From PALSA-555 sp963731625 (GTDB lineage Bacteria; Actinomycetota; Acidimicrobiia; IMCC26256; PALSA-555): DNA of 64,000 nucleotides. The translations under genes were made by a program, and so were the position numbers. The first letter of the stretch is position 1. Each line of letters starts with the position of its first letter. Location of the stretch: NCBI GenBank assembly GCA_963731625.1, contig CAVSWH010000001.1, positions 620,001 to 684,000 of the forward strand. The letters run 5' to 3'. Under the pieces are notes generated by a model. That model was not told the origin of the DNA. It saw only the letters and a list, made by a program, of their open reading frames with translations, and made no database searches. This document shows, piece after piece, positions 1-8,959 of the stretch.

Positions 1-1
1 C

Positions 2-307
2 GCCAAGAACGGTCGCATCATGTGGCGGGAGGTGCTCCCGAACGTGCTGCCGGCGATGGTGTCGATCGCGCTGCTCAGCATCGCGATCGCCATCGTCGCC
101 GAGGGCGCCCTGGCGATCCTCGGCGTCGGGGTCCGGCCGCCGACGCCGTCGTGGGGCAACATGATCGCCATCGACCGCGGGGAGCTCTTCACCTCACCCC
201 ACATCGTCTTCGAGCCCGCACTGCTGATCTTCCTCACCGTGCTCGCCCTCAACTTCCTGGGCGACGTGGTCCGGGCGAAGTTCGACGTCCGCGAGTCGGC
301 CATATGA
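2..307 (+). CDS. ABC transporter permease, DppC/OppC type (C-terminal part)
   Basis: This is the last ~100 residues of an inner-membrane permease whose beginning lies outside the window; the reading frame is open from base 2. It contains two hydrophobic stretches, one starting VLPAMVSIALLSIAIAIVAE and one near the end (LLIFLTVLALNFLGD). The ending LNFLGD-x-VRxxFDxR is typical of the DppC/OppC half of peptide ABC importers. Its stop codon overlaps the start of the downstream ATPase gene (ATGA), so the two are translationally coupled. It would pair with a DppB-type permease and a substrate-binding protein encoded upstream. The substrate is inferred from the family as short peptides, or possibly nickel or other solutes. 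Confidence 0.85.
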   Translation, partial: AKNGRIMWREVLPNVLPAMVSIALLSIAIAIVAEGALAILGVGVRPPTPSWGNMIAIDRGELFTSPHIVFEPALLIFLTVLALNFLGDVVRAKFDVRESAI

Positions 308-1389
308 GCGACGCCCGCTTCGAGGAGTCCGGGTACGGAGGCCCGCTCCTCGAGGTCACCGACCTCAAGACGTCCTTCTCCACCGACCGTGGCGTCGTGC
401 GCGCCGTCGACGGCGTGTCGCTCACGCTCGAGCGAGGCAAGACGCTCGGGATCGTCGGCGAGTCCGGGTCGGGCAAGACCGTGCTCTCCCGCTCGATCAT
501 GAACCTGCTGCCCAAGCGAGGTCTGCAGCGCGAGGGCTCGGTGAAGTTCGAGGGCACCGAGATCATCGAGCTGCCCGCCAACGCGATGCGCCGCTACTGG
601 GGCGCCCAGCTGTCGATGATCTTCCAGGACCCGATGACGTCGCTGAACCCGGTGATGAAGATCGGGAACCAGATCACCGAGGCGATCCGGGAGCACCTCG
701 ACGTCACCGTCGACTACGCGCAGGACCTCGCCGAGTCGCTGCTCGCGTCGGTGCGCATCCCCGAGCCGAAGGCGCGCCTGAACGAGTACCCGCACCAGCT
801 GTCGGGCGGCATGCGCCAGCGGGTCTGCATCGCCGTCGCGCTCGCCTGCGGCCCGAAGCTGCTCTTCGCCGACGAGCCGACGACCGCCCTCGACGTGACC
901 GTCCAGGCCCAGGTCCTCGACCTCATCGCCGGCCAGCAGGCCGAGCGCTTCATGGCGATGGTCCTCGTCACCCACGACCTCGGCGTCGTCGCCGGGCGGG
1001 CCGAACGCGTCGCGGTCATGTACGCGGGGCGCGTCGTCGAGGAGGCGCCGACGGGCGTGCTGTTCGCTGACATGAAGATGCCGTACTCGGAGGCGCTGCT
1101 CGCCTCGATCCCCAAGCTCGACGGGCACAGTCACGTCCGCCTCAACACGATCCCGGGCCGCCCGCCCGACCTCGTGCACCCGCCGGCCGGCTGCAAGTTC
1201 GCACCGCGCTGCCCCTACGTGCAGGACCGCTGCCTCGAGGAGGAGCCACCGCTGCGGGCCGGGCCGACGGCCGGGCACCAGTTCCGCTGCTGGTTCCCCG
1301 TCGGGACACCGGAGGGCCAGGAGGCGCGCGCCAAGAACGAGCGGGAGGGCCGGGTCCCCGCGGCCGCCGTCGCCGCCGGCGGGCACTGA
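304..1389 (+). CDS. Oligopeptide/dipeptide ABC transporter ATP-binding protein (DppD/OppD type)
   Basis: A 361-residue cytoplasmic ATPase of a peptide importer. Walker A (GESGSGKT) is at about residues 52-59, the Q-loop at 108, the signature LSGGM near 166-170 and Walker B with the catalytic Glu (LLFADEP) near 186-192. The C-terminal oligopeptide-transporter extension carries a cysteine cluster (CKFAPRCPYVQDRC) that distinguishes this subfamily from other ABC ATPases. The ATG at 304 is chosen because it overlaps the permease stop as ATGA and gives a normal N-terminus; the frame is open further upstream only as an artefact. The next ATPase gene overlaps its stop (TGATG). Confidence 0.93.
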   Translation: MSDARFEESGYGGPLLEVTDLKTSFSTDRGVVRAVDGVSLTLERGKTLGIVGESGSGKTVLSRSIMNLLPKRGLQREGSVKFEGTEIIELPANAMRRYWGAQLSMIFQDPMTSLNPVMKIGNQITEAIREHLDVTVDYAQDLAESLLASVRIPEPKARLNEYPHQLSGGMRQRVCIAVALACGPKLLFADEPTTALDVTVQAQVLDLIAGQQAERFMAMVLVTHDLGVVAGRAERVAVMYAGRVVEEAPTGVLFADMKMPYSEALLASIPKLDGHSHVRLNTIPGRPPDLVHPPAGCKFAPRCPYVQDRCLEEEPPLRAGPTAGHQFRCWFPVGTPEGQEARAKNEREGRVPAAAVAAGGH

Positions 1390-2462
1390 TGGCCGGCACG
1401 GGCACGGTCCATCTCCGCGACCCGGATGCGACCCTGCTGCGCGTCGAGGACCTCGTCGTCGAGTTCCCCATCGGACACGCCGGCGAGCGGGTGCACGCCG
1501 TCTCGGGTGTCAGCCTCGACATCGCGCCCGGTGAGACGCTCGGGCTCGTCGGCGAGTCCGGGTGCGGCAAGTCGACGACCGGTCGGGCCGTGATGCAGCT
1601 CCCGCCACCGTCCGCGGGGACCGTCCGCTTCGACGGCGTCGACCTGACGACCCTGCACGGCGAGGCGCTGCGGCGCATGCGGCCCCGCCTCCAGATGATC
1701 TTCCAGGACCCGATCTCGTCGCTGAACCCGCGCCGACGCATCCGCGAGATCGTGAGCGAGGGCCTCGACATCTGGGAGATCGGCGCGAAGAGCGAGCGCG
1801 ACGCCAAGGTCGACGAGGTGCTCGAGGCGGTCGGGATCGACCCGGCGGGCGGCGGTCGGCGCCCCCACGAGTTCTCCGGCGGGCAGTGCCAGCGCATCTC
1901 GATCGCCCGGGCGGTCATCACGGACCCGAAGCTGATCATCTGCGACGAGCCCGTGTCCGCGCTCGACGTGTCGGTGCAGGCGCAGATCCTCAACCTGCTC
2001 GAGGACATGAAGCAGCGCTACGGGCTCACGCTCGTGTTCATCGCCCACGACCTGGCCGTCGTCAAGAACGTGAGCGACCGGGTGCTCGTCATGTACCTCG
2101 GGAAGATGTGTGAGGTCGGCGCGCCCGAGGACCTCTTCGCCAGCCCGTCGCACCCCTACACCGGGGCGCTGCTGGCCGCGATCCCCGTGCCGGACCCGAG
2201 CGTGCGTCCCGACGAGGAGCACGTCCTCGGCGGCGAGGTCCCCTCCCCGATCCACCCGCCCAGCGGCTGCCGCTTCCGGACCCGCTGCCCGAAGGCACAG
2301 GAGCGCTGCGCGAACGAGGAGCCGACGCTGCGCGAGGTCGCGCCCAACCACTACGTGGCGTGCCACTTCCCGCTCGAGCCGGGCGAGCTCATCGACTTCA
2401 CCCGCGTCGGGATCGGCGCGTCCGTCCAGCCGTCCCCGGACGGGCACGGCTCGAGCTCCTAG
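1389..2462 (+). CDS. Oligopeptide/dipeptide ABC transporter ATP-binding protein (DppF/OppF type)
   Basis: A 357-residue second ATPase that would form a heterodimer with the product of the preceding gene. Walker A (GESGCGKST) is at residues 55-63, the signature reads FSGGQCQR (the usual second Gln is preceded by Cys), and Walker B is LIICDEP. The C-terminal part has the oligopeptide-transporter motif CRFRTRCPKAQERC. The start ATG shares bases with the upstream TGA. The gene ends one base before the stop of the convergent lon gene, and no terminator hairpin is visible in that space. Confidence 0.93.
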   Translation: MAGTGTVHLRDPDATLLRVEDLVVEFPIGHAGERVHAVSGVSLDIAPGETLGLVGESGCGKSTTGRAVMQLPPPSAGTVRFDGVDLTTLHGEALRRMRPRLQMIFQDPISSLNPRRRIREIVSEGLDIWEIGAKSERDAKVDEVLEAVGIDPAGGGRRPHEFSGGQCQRISIARAVITDPKLIICDEPVSALDVSVQAQILNLLEDMKQRYGLTLVFIAHDLAVVKNVSDRVLVMYLGKMCEVGAPEDLFASPSHPYTGALLAAIPVPDPSVRPDEEHVLGGEVPSPIHPPSGCRFRTRCPKAQERCANEEPTLREVAPNHYVACHFPLEPGELIDFTRVGIGASVQPSPDGHGSSS

Positions 2463-2463
2463 G

Positions 2464-4810
2464 TCAGGCGGCCTGCGCCTGCTCGACCGGGAGCAACGCC
2501 CGGTCGAGCACCTCGGCGACGTCGTCCACCAGGACGAACTCGAGCTCGTCGCGGACCGCGGCGGGCACGTCGTCCAGGTCCGGCCCGTTGCGGGACGGGA
2601 GGATGACCGTCGTCAGCCCTGCCCGCCTCGCGGCCAGGACCTTCTGCTTCACGCCACCGATCGGCAGCACGCGTCCCTGCAGCGTGACCTCGCCGGTCAT
2701 GCCGACCTCGGGGCGCACCGGGCGGCCGGTCACCAGGCTGGCGAGCGCGGTCGTCATGGTGACGCCGGCGGACGGCCCGTCCTTCGGGATCGCGCCCGCG
2801 GGCACGTGCACGTGGAAGCGCCGCGGCAGCGTCGACACGTCGACGCCGAGCTCGCCCGCGTGGCCCTGCACGTAGGAGAGGGCGATCTGGGCCGACTCCT
2901 TCATGACGTCACCGAGCTGGCCCGTCAGCGTCAACCCGGCGTCGCCGTCCATGGCCGTCGCCTCGATGAAGAGCACGTCGCCCCCCGCGCCGGTCACCGC
3001 GAGGCCGGTCGCCACACCAGGCGCGACGGCCCGTCCGGCCAGCTCCGGGAAGAAGCGTGTCCGGCCGAGCGCCTCGGTCACCGCGGCGTCGTCGATCGTG
3101 ACGGGCGGTGTCGCCTCGCCGCTCACAACGCGCGCCGCGACCTTGCGCAGCAGCTTGCCGAGCTCGCGCTCGAGGTTCCGTACGCCCGCCTCCCGCGTGT
3201 AGTCGACGACGATGCGCCGCAAGGCGTCGTCCTCGACCACCACGTCGTCGGCGCGCAGCCCGTTGCGCTCGAGCTGGCGGGCGAGCAGGTGATCGCGGGC
3301 GATCGCCACCTTCTCGTCCTCGGTGTACCCGTCGAGGTGGATCACCTCGAGGCGGTCCAGCAGCGGACCCGGGATCGTCTCGGCCAGGTTCGCGGTCGCG
3401 AGGAACAGCACCTGGGACAGGTCGAGGTCGACCTCCAGGTAGTTGTCGCGGAACGTGTGGTTCTGCGCCGGGTCGAGCACCTCGAGCAACGCCGAGGACG
3501 GGTCGCCCCGCCAGTCGGCCCCGAGCTTGTCGACCTCGTCGAGGACGATGACCGGGTTCATGGTCCCGGCCTCGGTCAGCGCCCGCACGATCCGGCCGGG
3601 CCGCGCGCCGACGTAGGTGCGCCGGTGACCGCGGATCTCGGCCTCGTCGTGGACGCCGCCGAGCGCCACCCGCGTGAACGGGCGTCCCAGGGCGCGCGCC
3701 ACCGACTCGCCGAGCGAGGTCTTGCCGACGCCGGGCGGCCCGACGAGCGCCAGGATCGCGCCCGCGCCCCGTCCGGTCGTCTCGGTCAGCCCGCGCTGGG
3801 CGCGCAGGGCACGCACCGCGAGGAACTCGACGATGCGGTCCTTCACGTCGCTCAGCCCGGTGTGGTCGGCGTCGAGGATGCGACGCGCCTCGGCCACGTC
3901 GAGGTTGTCGGTGGAGCGCTCGCCCCACGGCACCTCGAGCAGCGTGTCGAGCCAGCTGCGGATCCAGCCGTGCTCGGGGCTCTGGTCGCTCGTCCGCTCG
4001 AGCCGGTCCAGCTCACGGGTCGCCGCCTCCCGGACCGCGTCCGGCAGGTCGCGCTCGTCGAGCTTGGCGCGGTACTCGGCGACGAGGTCGCCGTCGCCGT
4101 CGCCCAGCTCCTTTTTGATCGCGTCGAGCTGGCGGCGCAGCAGGAACTCTCGCTGCTGCTCCTCCATCCCGTCGGTCACGTCCGAGCGGATCTTGTCGGC
4201 CACCTCGAGCTCGGCGAGCGTCTCACGCGCCCAGCCGACGACCGCCTCGAGGCGCGCCTCGACGTCGAGGGTCTCGAGGAGCGAGACCTTGCGCTCGATC
4301 GACAGGTCCGGCCACCAGCCGGCCGTGTCGGCCAGCGCACCCGGCTCGCTCACGCCCTGCAGCGCCTCCGAGAGGCGCCCGGCGCGCAGGCGCGTCGCGA
4401 TCTCGCTGACCAGCGCCCGGTACTCGGTGGCGAGCTCGCGCTGTCCGCGGGGTGGGATCCCCCGCCTCGGCGACGGGCTCCGCCTCGACCCACAGCCCCG
4501 ACCCGCGGCCCGGCACGCCCACGCCGACCACGGCGCGGGCCAGGCCGCGCAGCACAAGCGCGCGGACGCCGGTCGGCAGGTCGCCGGCGCTCTCGACCCG
4601 GGCGATCGTCCCGACCCGGGCGTAGCGGCTCTCGACCCGCGGCACGAGGAGCACGAGGCCCTCGCCCTCGGCGGCCGCCTCGGCCGCCTGGCGGGCCTCG
4701 TCGCTCTCGAGGGCCAGGGTCACGACCATCTGGGGCAGGACCACCCCGGTGCTCAAGGGCAGCAGGGGCAGGACCACCCGCTCTTCCACGGAGGGGCTCA
4801 CATCTGCCAT
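2464..4810 (-). CDS. lon: ATP-dependent protease Lon (apparent frameshift near 4450-4463)
   Basis: Lon degrades misfolded and regulatory proteins in the cytoplasm. The N-terminal substrate-binding domain is encoded in one frame (from ATG 4810, preceded by GAGGTG) and the rest in another, down to 2464. The shift falls around plus-strand 4449-4463, which contains a run of five C. Removing one of those bases joins VEAEPVAEAG to IPPRGQRELATEYR and gives a protein of about 781 residues, normal for Lon. All key parts are present: the coiled linker, Walker A (GPPGVGKT), Walker B (VIVLDEVDK), sensor regions and the Ser-Lys dyad (DGPSAG and GGVKQK). It is either a real mutation, in which case the N-domain is lost, or a sequence error in a homopolymer. 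Confidence 0.88.
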
Positions 4811-4905
4811 GGGTCACCTCACACGAATCCGATTACTTGATTACGGAAGCCAACCACCGGACCGGGCCGCGCATTCCCGACCATCTGCCTCACGATTGAC
4901 GCCCC

Positions 4906-4930
4906 GTCGGGCCGGCCCCGCCGGCCCGAC
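4906..4930 (-). terminator. Terminator hairpin after fumC
   Basis: A perfect 11-bp GC-rich stem (4906-4916 with 4920-4930) closes a 3-nt loop just 3 bases downstream of the fumC stop codon. No T-run follows, as is common for high-GC actinobacterial terminators. Confidence 0.65.
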
Positions 4931-4933
4931 CGC

Positions 4934-6325
4934 TCAGGAGGGCCGGGTCATGCGCTCCGGGCGGACGAGACGGTCGAACTCCTCGGCGGTGAGGTGGCCG
5001 AGGTCGACCGCCGCCTCCCGGAGCGTGGTGCGGTGGTGATGGGCGTGCTTGGCGATCTCGGCCGACTTGTCGTAGCCGAGGTGCGGGTTCAGCGCGGTGA
5101 CGACCATGAGCGAGTTCGCGACGTGCTCCGCGATCCGCTCGGTGTTGGGTTGCACACCCTCGATGGCGAAGCGCCGGAAGTTCGTCAGCGCGTCGGTGAG
5201 CAGCGCGCTCGACTGCAACACGTTGAGGATCATCACCGGCTTGAAGACGTTGAGCTCGAAGTTGCCCTGCGACCCGGCGAGCCCGACGGTCACGTCGTTG
5301 CCGATGACCTGGGTGCAGACCATCGTGAGCGCCTCGCTCTGGGTCGGGTTCACCTTGCCCGGCATGATCGAGGAACCCGGCTCGTTCTCCGGCAGGACCA
5401 GCTCGCCGAGGCCGGCCCGGGGGCCGGACGCGAGCCAGCGGATGTCGTTCGCGATCTTCATGCACGACACGGCCAGGGTGCGCAGCGCCCCGCTGGCGAA
5501 CACGAGCGCGTCATGGGCCGCGAGCGCCGCGAACTTGTTCGGTGCCGACACGAACGGCAGCCCGGTGAGCTTCGCGATCGTCGCGGCGACGCGCTCGGCG
5601 AACTCCGCGGGCGAGTTGAGGCCGGTACCGACCGCGGTGCCACCGATCGCGAGCTCGTAGAGGCCGGGCAGCGCGGCGTCGAGCCGCTCGAGGTCGGCGT
5701 CGAGCTGCGCCACGTACCCCGAGAACTCTTGGCCGAGCGTGAGCGGGACGGCGTCTTGGAGGTGGGTGCGGCCGATCTTGACGATCTCGGCGAACTCCGT
5801 CGCCTTGGCGTCCAGCGCGCCGCGCAGCGCCCCCACCGCCGGGATCAGCCGGTGGACGAGCTCCTCGGCGGCGGCGATGTGCATCGCCGTCGGGAACGTG
5901 TCGTTCGACGACTGGGAGCGGTTGACGTCGTCGTTGGGGTGGATCGGGTCCTTGCTCCCCCGCTGCCCGCCGGCGAGCTCGATCGCCCGGTTGGCGATCA
6001 CCTCGTTCACGTTCATGTTCGTCTGGGTGCCGCTGCCCGTCTGCCACACGAACAGCGGGAACTCGCCGGCGAGGCCCCCGGCGAGGATCTCGTCGGCCGC
6101 GGCGACGATGAGATCCGCCTTGTCCTTCGCGAGCGTCCCCAGCTCGCGGTTCGTGAGCGCCGCCGCCTTCTTCAGGATCGCCATCCCGCGGATCACGGGG
6201 CGCGGCATGCGCTCGTCGCCGATCGAGAAGTGGTGCAGCGACCGCTCGGTCTGCGCCCCCCAATAGCGGTCGGCGGGCACCTCGATCGGGCCCATGCTGT
6301 CCGTCTCGGTGCGCGTCTCGGCCAT
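4934..6325 (-). CDS. fumC: Class II fumarate hydratase
   Basis: Interconverts fumarate and L-malate in the citric acid cycle; the enzyme is a cytoplasmic homotetramer without iron-sulfur cluster. The protein of 463 residues has the superfamily signature GSSIMPGKVNP, the substrate-binding segment SSNDTFPTAMH and the catalytic-region motif GRTHLQDAVP, and matches the usual FumC length. A GTG lies one codon before the chosen ATG (6325) and could be used instead. A TAGCGT hexamer ends 7 nt before the ATG and there is no ribosome-binding site, which suggests a leaderless transcript. A strong hairpin follows the stop codon. Confidence 0.96.
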   Translation of the reverse strand: MAETRTETDSMGPIEVPADRYWGAQTERSLHHFSIGDERMPRPVIRGMAILKKAAALTNRELGTLAKDKADLIVAAADEILAGGLAGEFPLFVWQTGSGTQTNMNVNEVIANRAIELAGGQRGSKDPIHPNDDVNRSQSSNDTFPTAMHIAAAEELVHRLIPAVGALRGALDAKATEFAEIVKIGRTHLQDAVPLTLGQEFSGYVAQLDADLERLDAALPGLYELAIGGTAVGTGLNSPAEFAERVAATIAKLTGLPFVSAPNKFAALAAHDALVFASGALRTLAVSCMKIANDIRWLASGPRAGLGELVLPENEPGSSIMPGKVNPTQSEALTMVCTQVIGNDVTVGLAGSQGNFELNVFKPVMILNVLQSSALLTDALTNFRRFAIEGVQPNTERIAEHVANSLMVVTALNPHLGYDKSAEIAKHAHHHRTTLREAAVDLGHLTAEEFDRLVRPERMTRPS

Positions 6326-6332
6326 CACGCCG

Positions 6333-6338
6333 ACGCTA
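6333..6338 (-). promoter_or_regulatory. -10 element (TAGCGT) for fumC
   Basis: Ends 7 nt upstream of the ATG at 6325, placing the expected transcription start at or next to the start codon. Confidence 0.5.
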
Positions 6339-6341
6339 TCG

Positions 6342-7172
6342 CTACGCCGTCCCGCTGCTCGATCCGTCGGCCTTGCGGACGTGGCGGTCGAACGACGCTC
6401 GCAGGTACGGGCCGAGCAGCCCCGCGGCGCGCGCCAGGATCGCCGTCCCCGGGTCGGCGGTGACGACCAGCCGGTCCTTCTCGATCCCCCGCACGATCGA
6501 TGCCGCGACCGCGGCGGGCGAGCGCACCTTCACCGTCGCGGAGATCCGCGCCGTGGCCTCCGGCTTCTGCTCGTTCTCGCGGGCGAGCCCCGGCGTGTCC
6601 GTGTCCGGCGGGTAGGCGCACGCCACGACGATCCCGTGCGGCTTCAGCTCGGCCCGCAGCGTCTCGGCGAGGCCCCGCACCGCGAACTTCGCCGGCGCGT
6701 ACGCCGAGTAGCCGTAGACGCCGACGAGCCCGACGGTCGACGACACGAGCAGCAGGTGGCCGCGGCGCCGCTCGATCATCGACGGCACAACCGCCCGGAT
6801 GGCGTGCAGCGTCCCGAAGTAGTCGAGCGCCATCTGCTCGTCGAACACTTCGGTCGGCAGAGCCTCGAAGTGGCCCGGGGAGGCGGAGCCCGCACTCGTG
6901 ACGAGCACATCGACCGGCCCGAGCTGGGTCGTGAGCAGCCCCAGCGCGTCGGCGAGGCGCGCAGGGTCGGTGACGTCGGCCGGCTCGGCGGCCACGCGGG
7001 TGCCGTCGCCGCCCGCCCGCTCGAGGTCGTCGCGGGCCCGGGTGAGCCGCTCGACGTCCCGGGCGACGATCGAGACGCGGGCGCCGCGGGCCAGCGCCTG
7101 GCGCGCCGTCTCGAGGCCGATGCCGCTCGAGCCTCCCGTCACGAGCACGTGCACGTCGGCCAGGCGGGTCAC
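6342..7172 (-). CDS. SDR-family NAD(P)H oxidoreductase resembling 3-ketodihydrosphingosine reductase
   Basis: A 276-residue short-chain dehydrogenase. It has the nucleotide-binding motif TGGSSGIG (residues 12-19), catalytic Ser around 144-145 and Y158-x3-K162. The segment YPPDTDTPG followed by ENEQKP (about 187-204) closely resembles the diagnostic region of eukaryotic KDSR/TSC10, which reduces 3-ketodihydrosphingosine to dihydrosphingosine. The substrate here is inferred only from that likeness; no serine palmitoyltransferase or ceramide synthase gene is nearby. The gene follows fumC's promoter region head to tail and is divergent from the peptidase gene at 7277. Start GTG. Confidence 0.85.
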   Translation of the reverse strand: MTRLADVHVLVTGGSSGIGLETARQALARGARVSIVARDVERLTRARDDLERAGGDGTRVAAEPADVTDPARLADALGLLTTQLGPVDVLVTSAGSASPGHFEALPTEVFDEQMALDYFGTLHAIRAVVPSMIERRRGHLLLVSSTVGLVGVYGYSAYAPAKFAVRGLAETLRAELKPHGIVVACAYPPDTDTPGLARENEQKPEATARISATVKVRSPAAVAASIVRGIEKDRLVVTADPGTAILARAAGLLGPYLRASFDRHVRKADGSSSGTA

Positions 7173-7276
7173 GCCCGGATCGTGCCATACGGCCCGGCGT
7201 GCTCCGATACGTTGCGCTTCGCGTCGCGGACCATCCGGCCCGGCGCGTCAGGGCGTCCAGCACCTCGGGAGGCACC

Positions 7277-8959
7277 ATGAGCAGCGCCATCGCCGAGCTG
7301 GCCGACGCGTACGTCGAGCGGGCCGCCGCCCTCGACCCGGTCGCCGCCACCTTCGAGGGCCTGCCCGGCCACGACGACCGCCTCACCGACTACTCCCCCG
7401 ACGGCATCGCCGAGCGCCTCGCCCACGACCGTGCCACCCTCCACGAGCTGTCCCGCCTCGAGGCGACGACCGACGGTGACCGGGTCGCCGCCGAGGTGAT
7501 GCGCCGCGCCCTCGAGCTCGACGTCGAGCTCGTCGAGGCCGGCGAGCCTCTCCGTGCGCTCCGGGTGATCGACAGCCCGGTGTCGTCGATCCGCATGGTG
7601 TTCGATCTCATGCCCCGCGAGACCGAAGAGGACTGGGACGCCGTCGCGGCCCGGGCCGCGGCCGTCCCCCAGGCGCTGTCCTCCTTTCAGGATGCGCTGA
7701 CCGAGGGCGCGCACGAGGGCCTCCCGGCGGCGCGCCGCCAGGTCGTCGCCTGCGCCGAGCAGGCCGACACGTGGGGCGGCCTCAAGCGCGGGGCGACCCC
7801 CTTCTTCCTCGGGCTCGTCGAGCAGTTCGACGCGAGCGGCCTCGACGTGCCGGCGCTGCGAGCCCGGCTGGAGGACGTGACGCACCGCGCCACCACCGCC
7901 TACGCGTCGCTCGGCCGGTTCCTCGTCGAGGAGTACGGGCCCGCCGCGACCGACCAGGACGCGGTCGGCGCCGAGCGGTACGCGCGCATGGCGCGGGCGT
8001 TCACCGGCACCACGCTCGACTACCGGGAGACCTACGACTGGGGCTGGAGCGAGCTCGCACGCATCGAGGCGGCCATGGCGAGCGTCGGCGACCGCATCCT
8101 CGCCGGCGAATCGATCCCCGCGGTGCTCGACTTCCTCGAGCACGACCCGAGCCGCACCATCGAGGGCGTCGACGCGTTCCAGGCCTGGCTGCAGGACCTG
8201 CTCGACCGGACCGTCGCGGAGCTCGACGGCACCCACTTCGACATCCCCGAGCCGGTCCGGCGCGTCGAGGCGATGATCGCCCCGCCGGGCGGCGCCGCGG
8301 CGATGTACTACACCGGCCCGTCGGAGGACTTCAGCCGCCCCGGCCGCACCTGGTACCCGACGCTCGGCCGCACGTCCTTCCCCCTCTGGGGCGAGGTCAG
8401 CATCTGCTACCACGAGGGCGTCCCCGGCCATCACCTCCAGATCGGCACCGTGCGCTACCTCGCCGGGAAGCTCACCCGCTTCCAGCGCACCCTGGCCGGC
8501 AACGCCGGCCACGCCGAGGGCTGGGCTCTCTACGCCGAGCGGCTCATGGGCGAGCTCGGCTACCTCGACGACCCGGCGTTCGAGCTCGGGATGCTGCGCG
8601 CCCAGGCGATGCGCGCCGTGCGCGTCGTCGTCGACATCGGGCTGCACCTCGAGCTCGACATCCCGAGCCACGAGGCGTACCACCCCGGCGAGCGCTGGAC
8701 GCCCGAGCTCGCGCTCCCGTTCGTGATCGAGCGCAGCCGTTTCCCCGCCGACTTCATGGCGAGCGAGGTCGACCGCTACCTCGGCCTCCCCGGACAGGCC
8801 ATCTGCTACAAGGTCGGCGAGCGCGTGTGGCTGCGCGCCCGCGACGACGCCCGCCGCCGCCACGGCGCGGGCTTCGACCTCAAGGCGTTCCACGCCTACG
8901 CACTCGACCTCGGCCCCATGGGCCTCGACCAGCTCGAAGGCGAGCTCGCGCGGTTCTGA
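7277..8959 (+). CDS. DUF885 family protein, probable metallopeptidase-like
   Basis: A 560-residue protein of the DUF885 family, members of which are related to zinc carboxypeptidases. The motif HEGVPGHHLQ (residues 379-388) and a downstream GHAEGWALYAE segment provide the expected His/Glu metal site. The ATG at 7277 is preceded by GGGAGG at good spacing, so the longer upstream open frame is rejected. No signal peptide is visible, so the protein should be cytoplasmic. Its stop codon overlaps a CTG that is the likely start of the next gene (CTGA). The natural substrate is not known; the assignment to peptidases rests on the motif and family. Confidence 0.88.
   Translation: MSSAIAELADAYVERAAALDPVAATFEGLPGHDDRLTDYSPDGIAERLAHDRATLHELSRLEATTDGDRVAAEVMRRALELDVELVEAGEPLRALRVIDSPVSSIRMVFDLMPRETEEDWDAVAARAAAVPQALSSFQDALTEGAHEGLPAARRQVVACAEQADTWGGLKRGATPFFLGLVEQFDASGLDVPALRARLEDVTHRATTAYASLGRFLVEEYGPAATDQDAVGAERYARMARAFTGTTLDYRETYDWGWSELARIEAAMASVGDRILAGESIPAVLDFLEHDPSRTIEGVDAFQAWLQDLLDRTVAELDGTHFDIPEPVRRVEAMIAPPGGAAAMYYTGPSEDFSRPGRTWYPTLGRTSFPLWGEVSICYHEGVPGHHLQIGTVRYLAGKLTRFQRTLAGNAGHAEGWALYAERLMGELGYLDDPAFELGMLRAQAMRAVRVVVDIGLHLELDIPSHEAYHPGERWTPELALPFVIERSRFPADFMASEVDRYLGLPGQAICYKVGERVWLRARDDARRRHGAGFDLKAFHAYALDLGPMGLDQLEGELARF

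Noticed and set aside
2110..4899. Very long plus-strand open frame opposite lon (and similar ones such as 11682-14903 plus, 15272-16636 minus, 28067-30382 plus)
   Set aside because: They mirror real genes on the other strand, are rich in Arg, Ala, Gly and Pro, and show no domain signatures; such frames are expected at this GC content.
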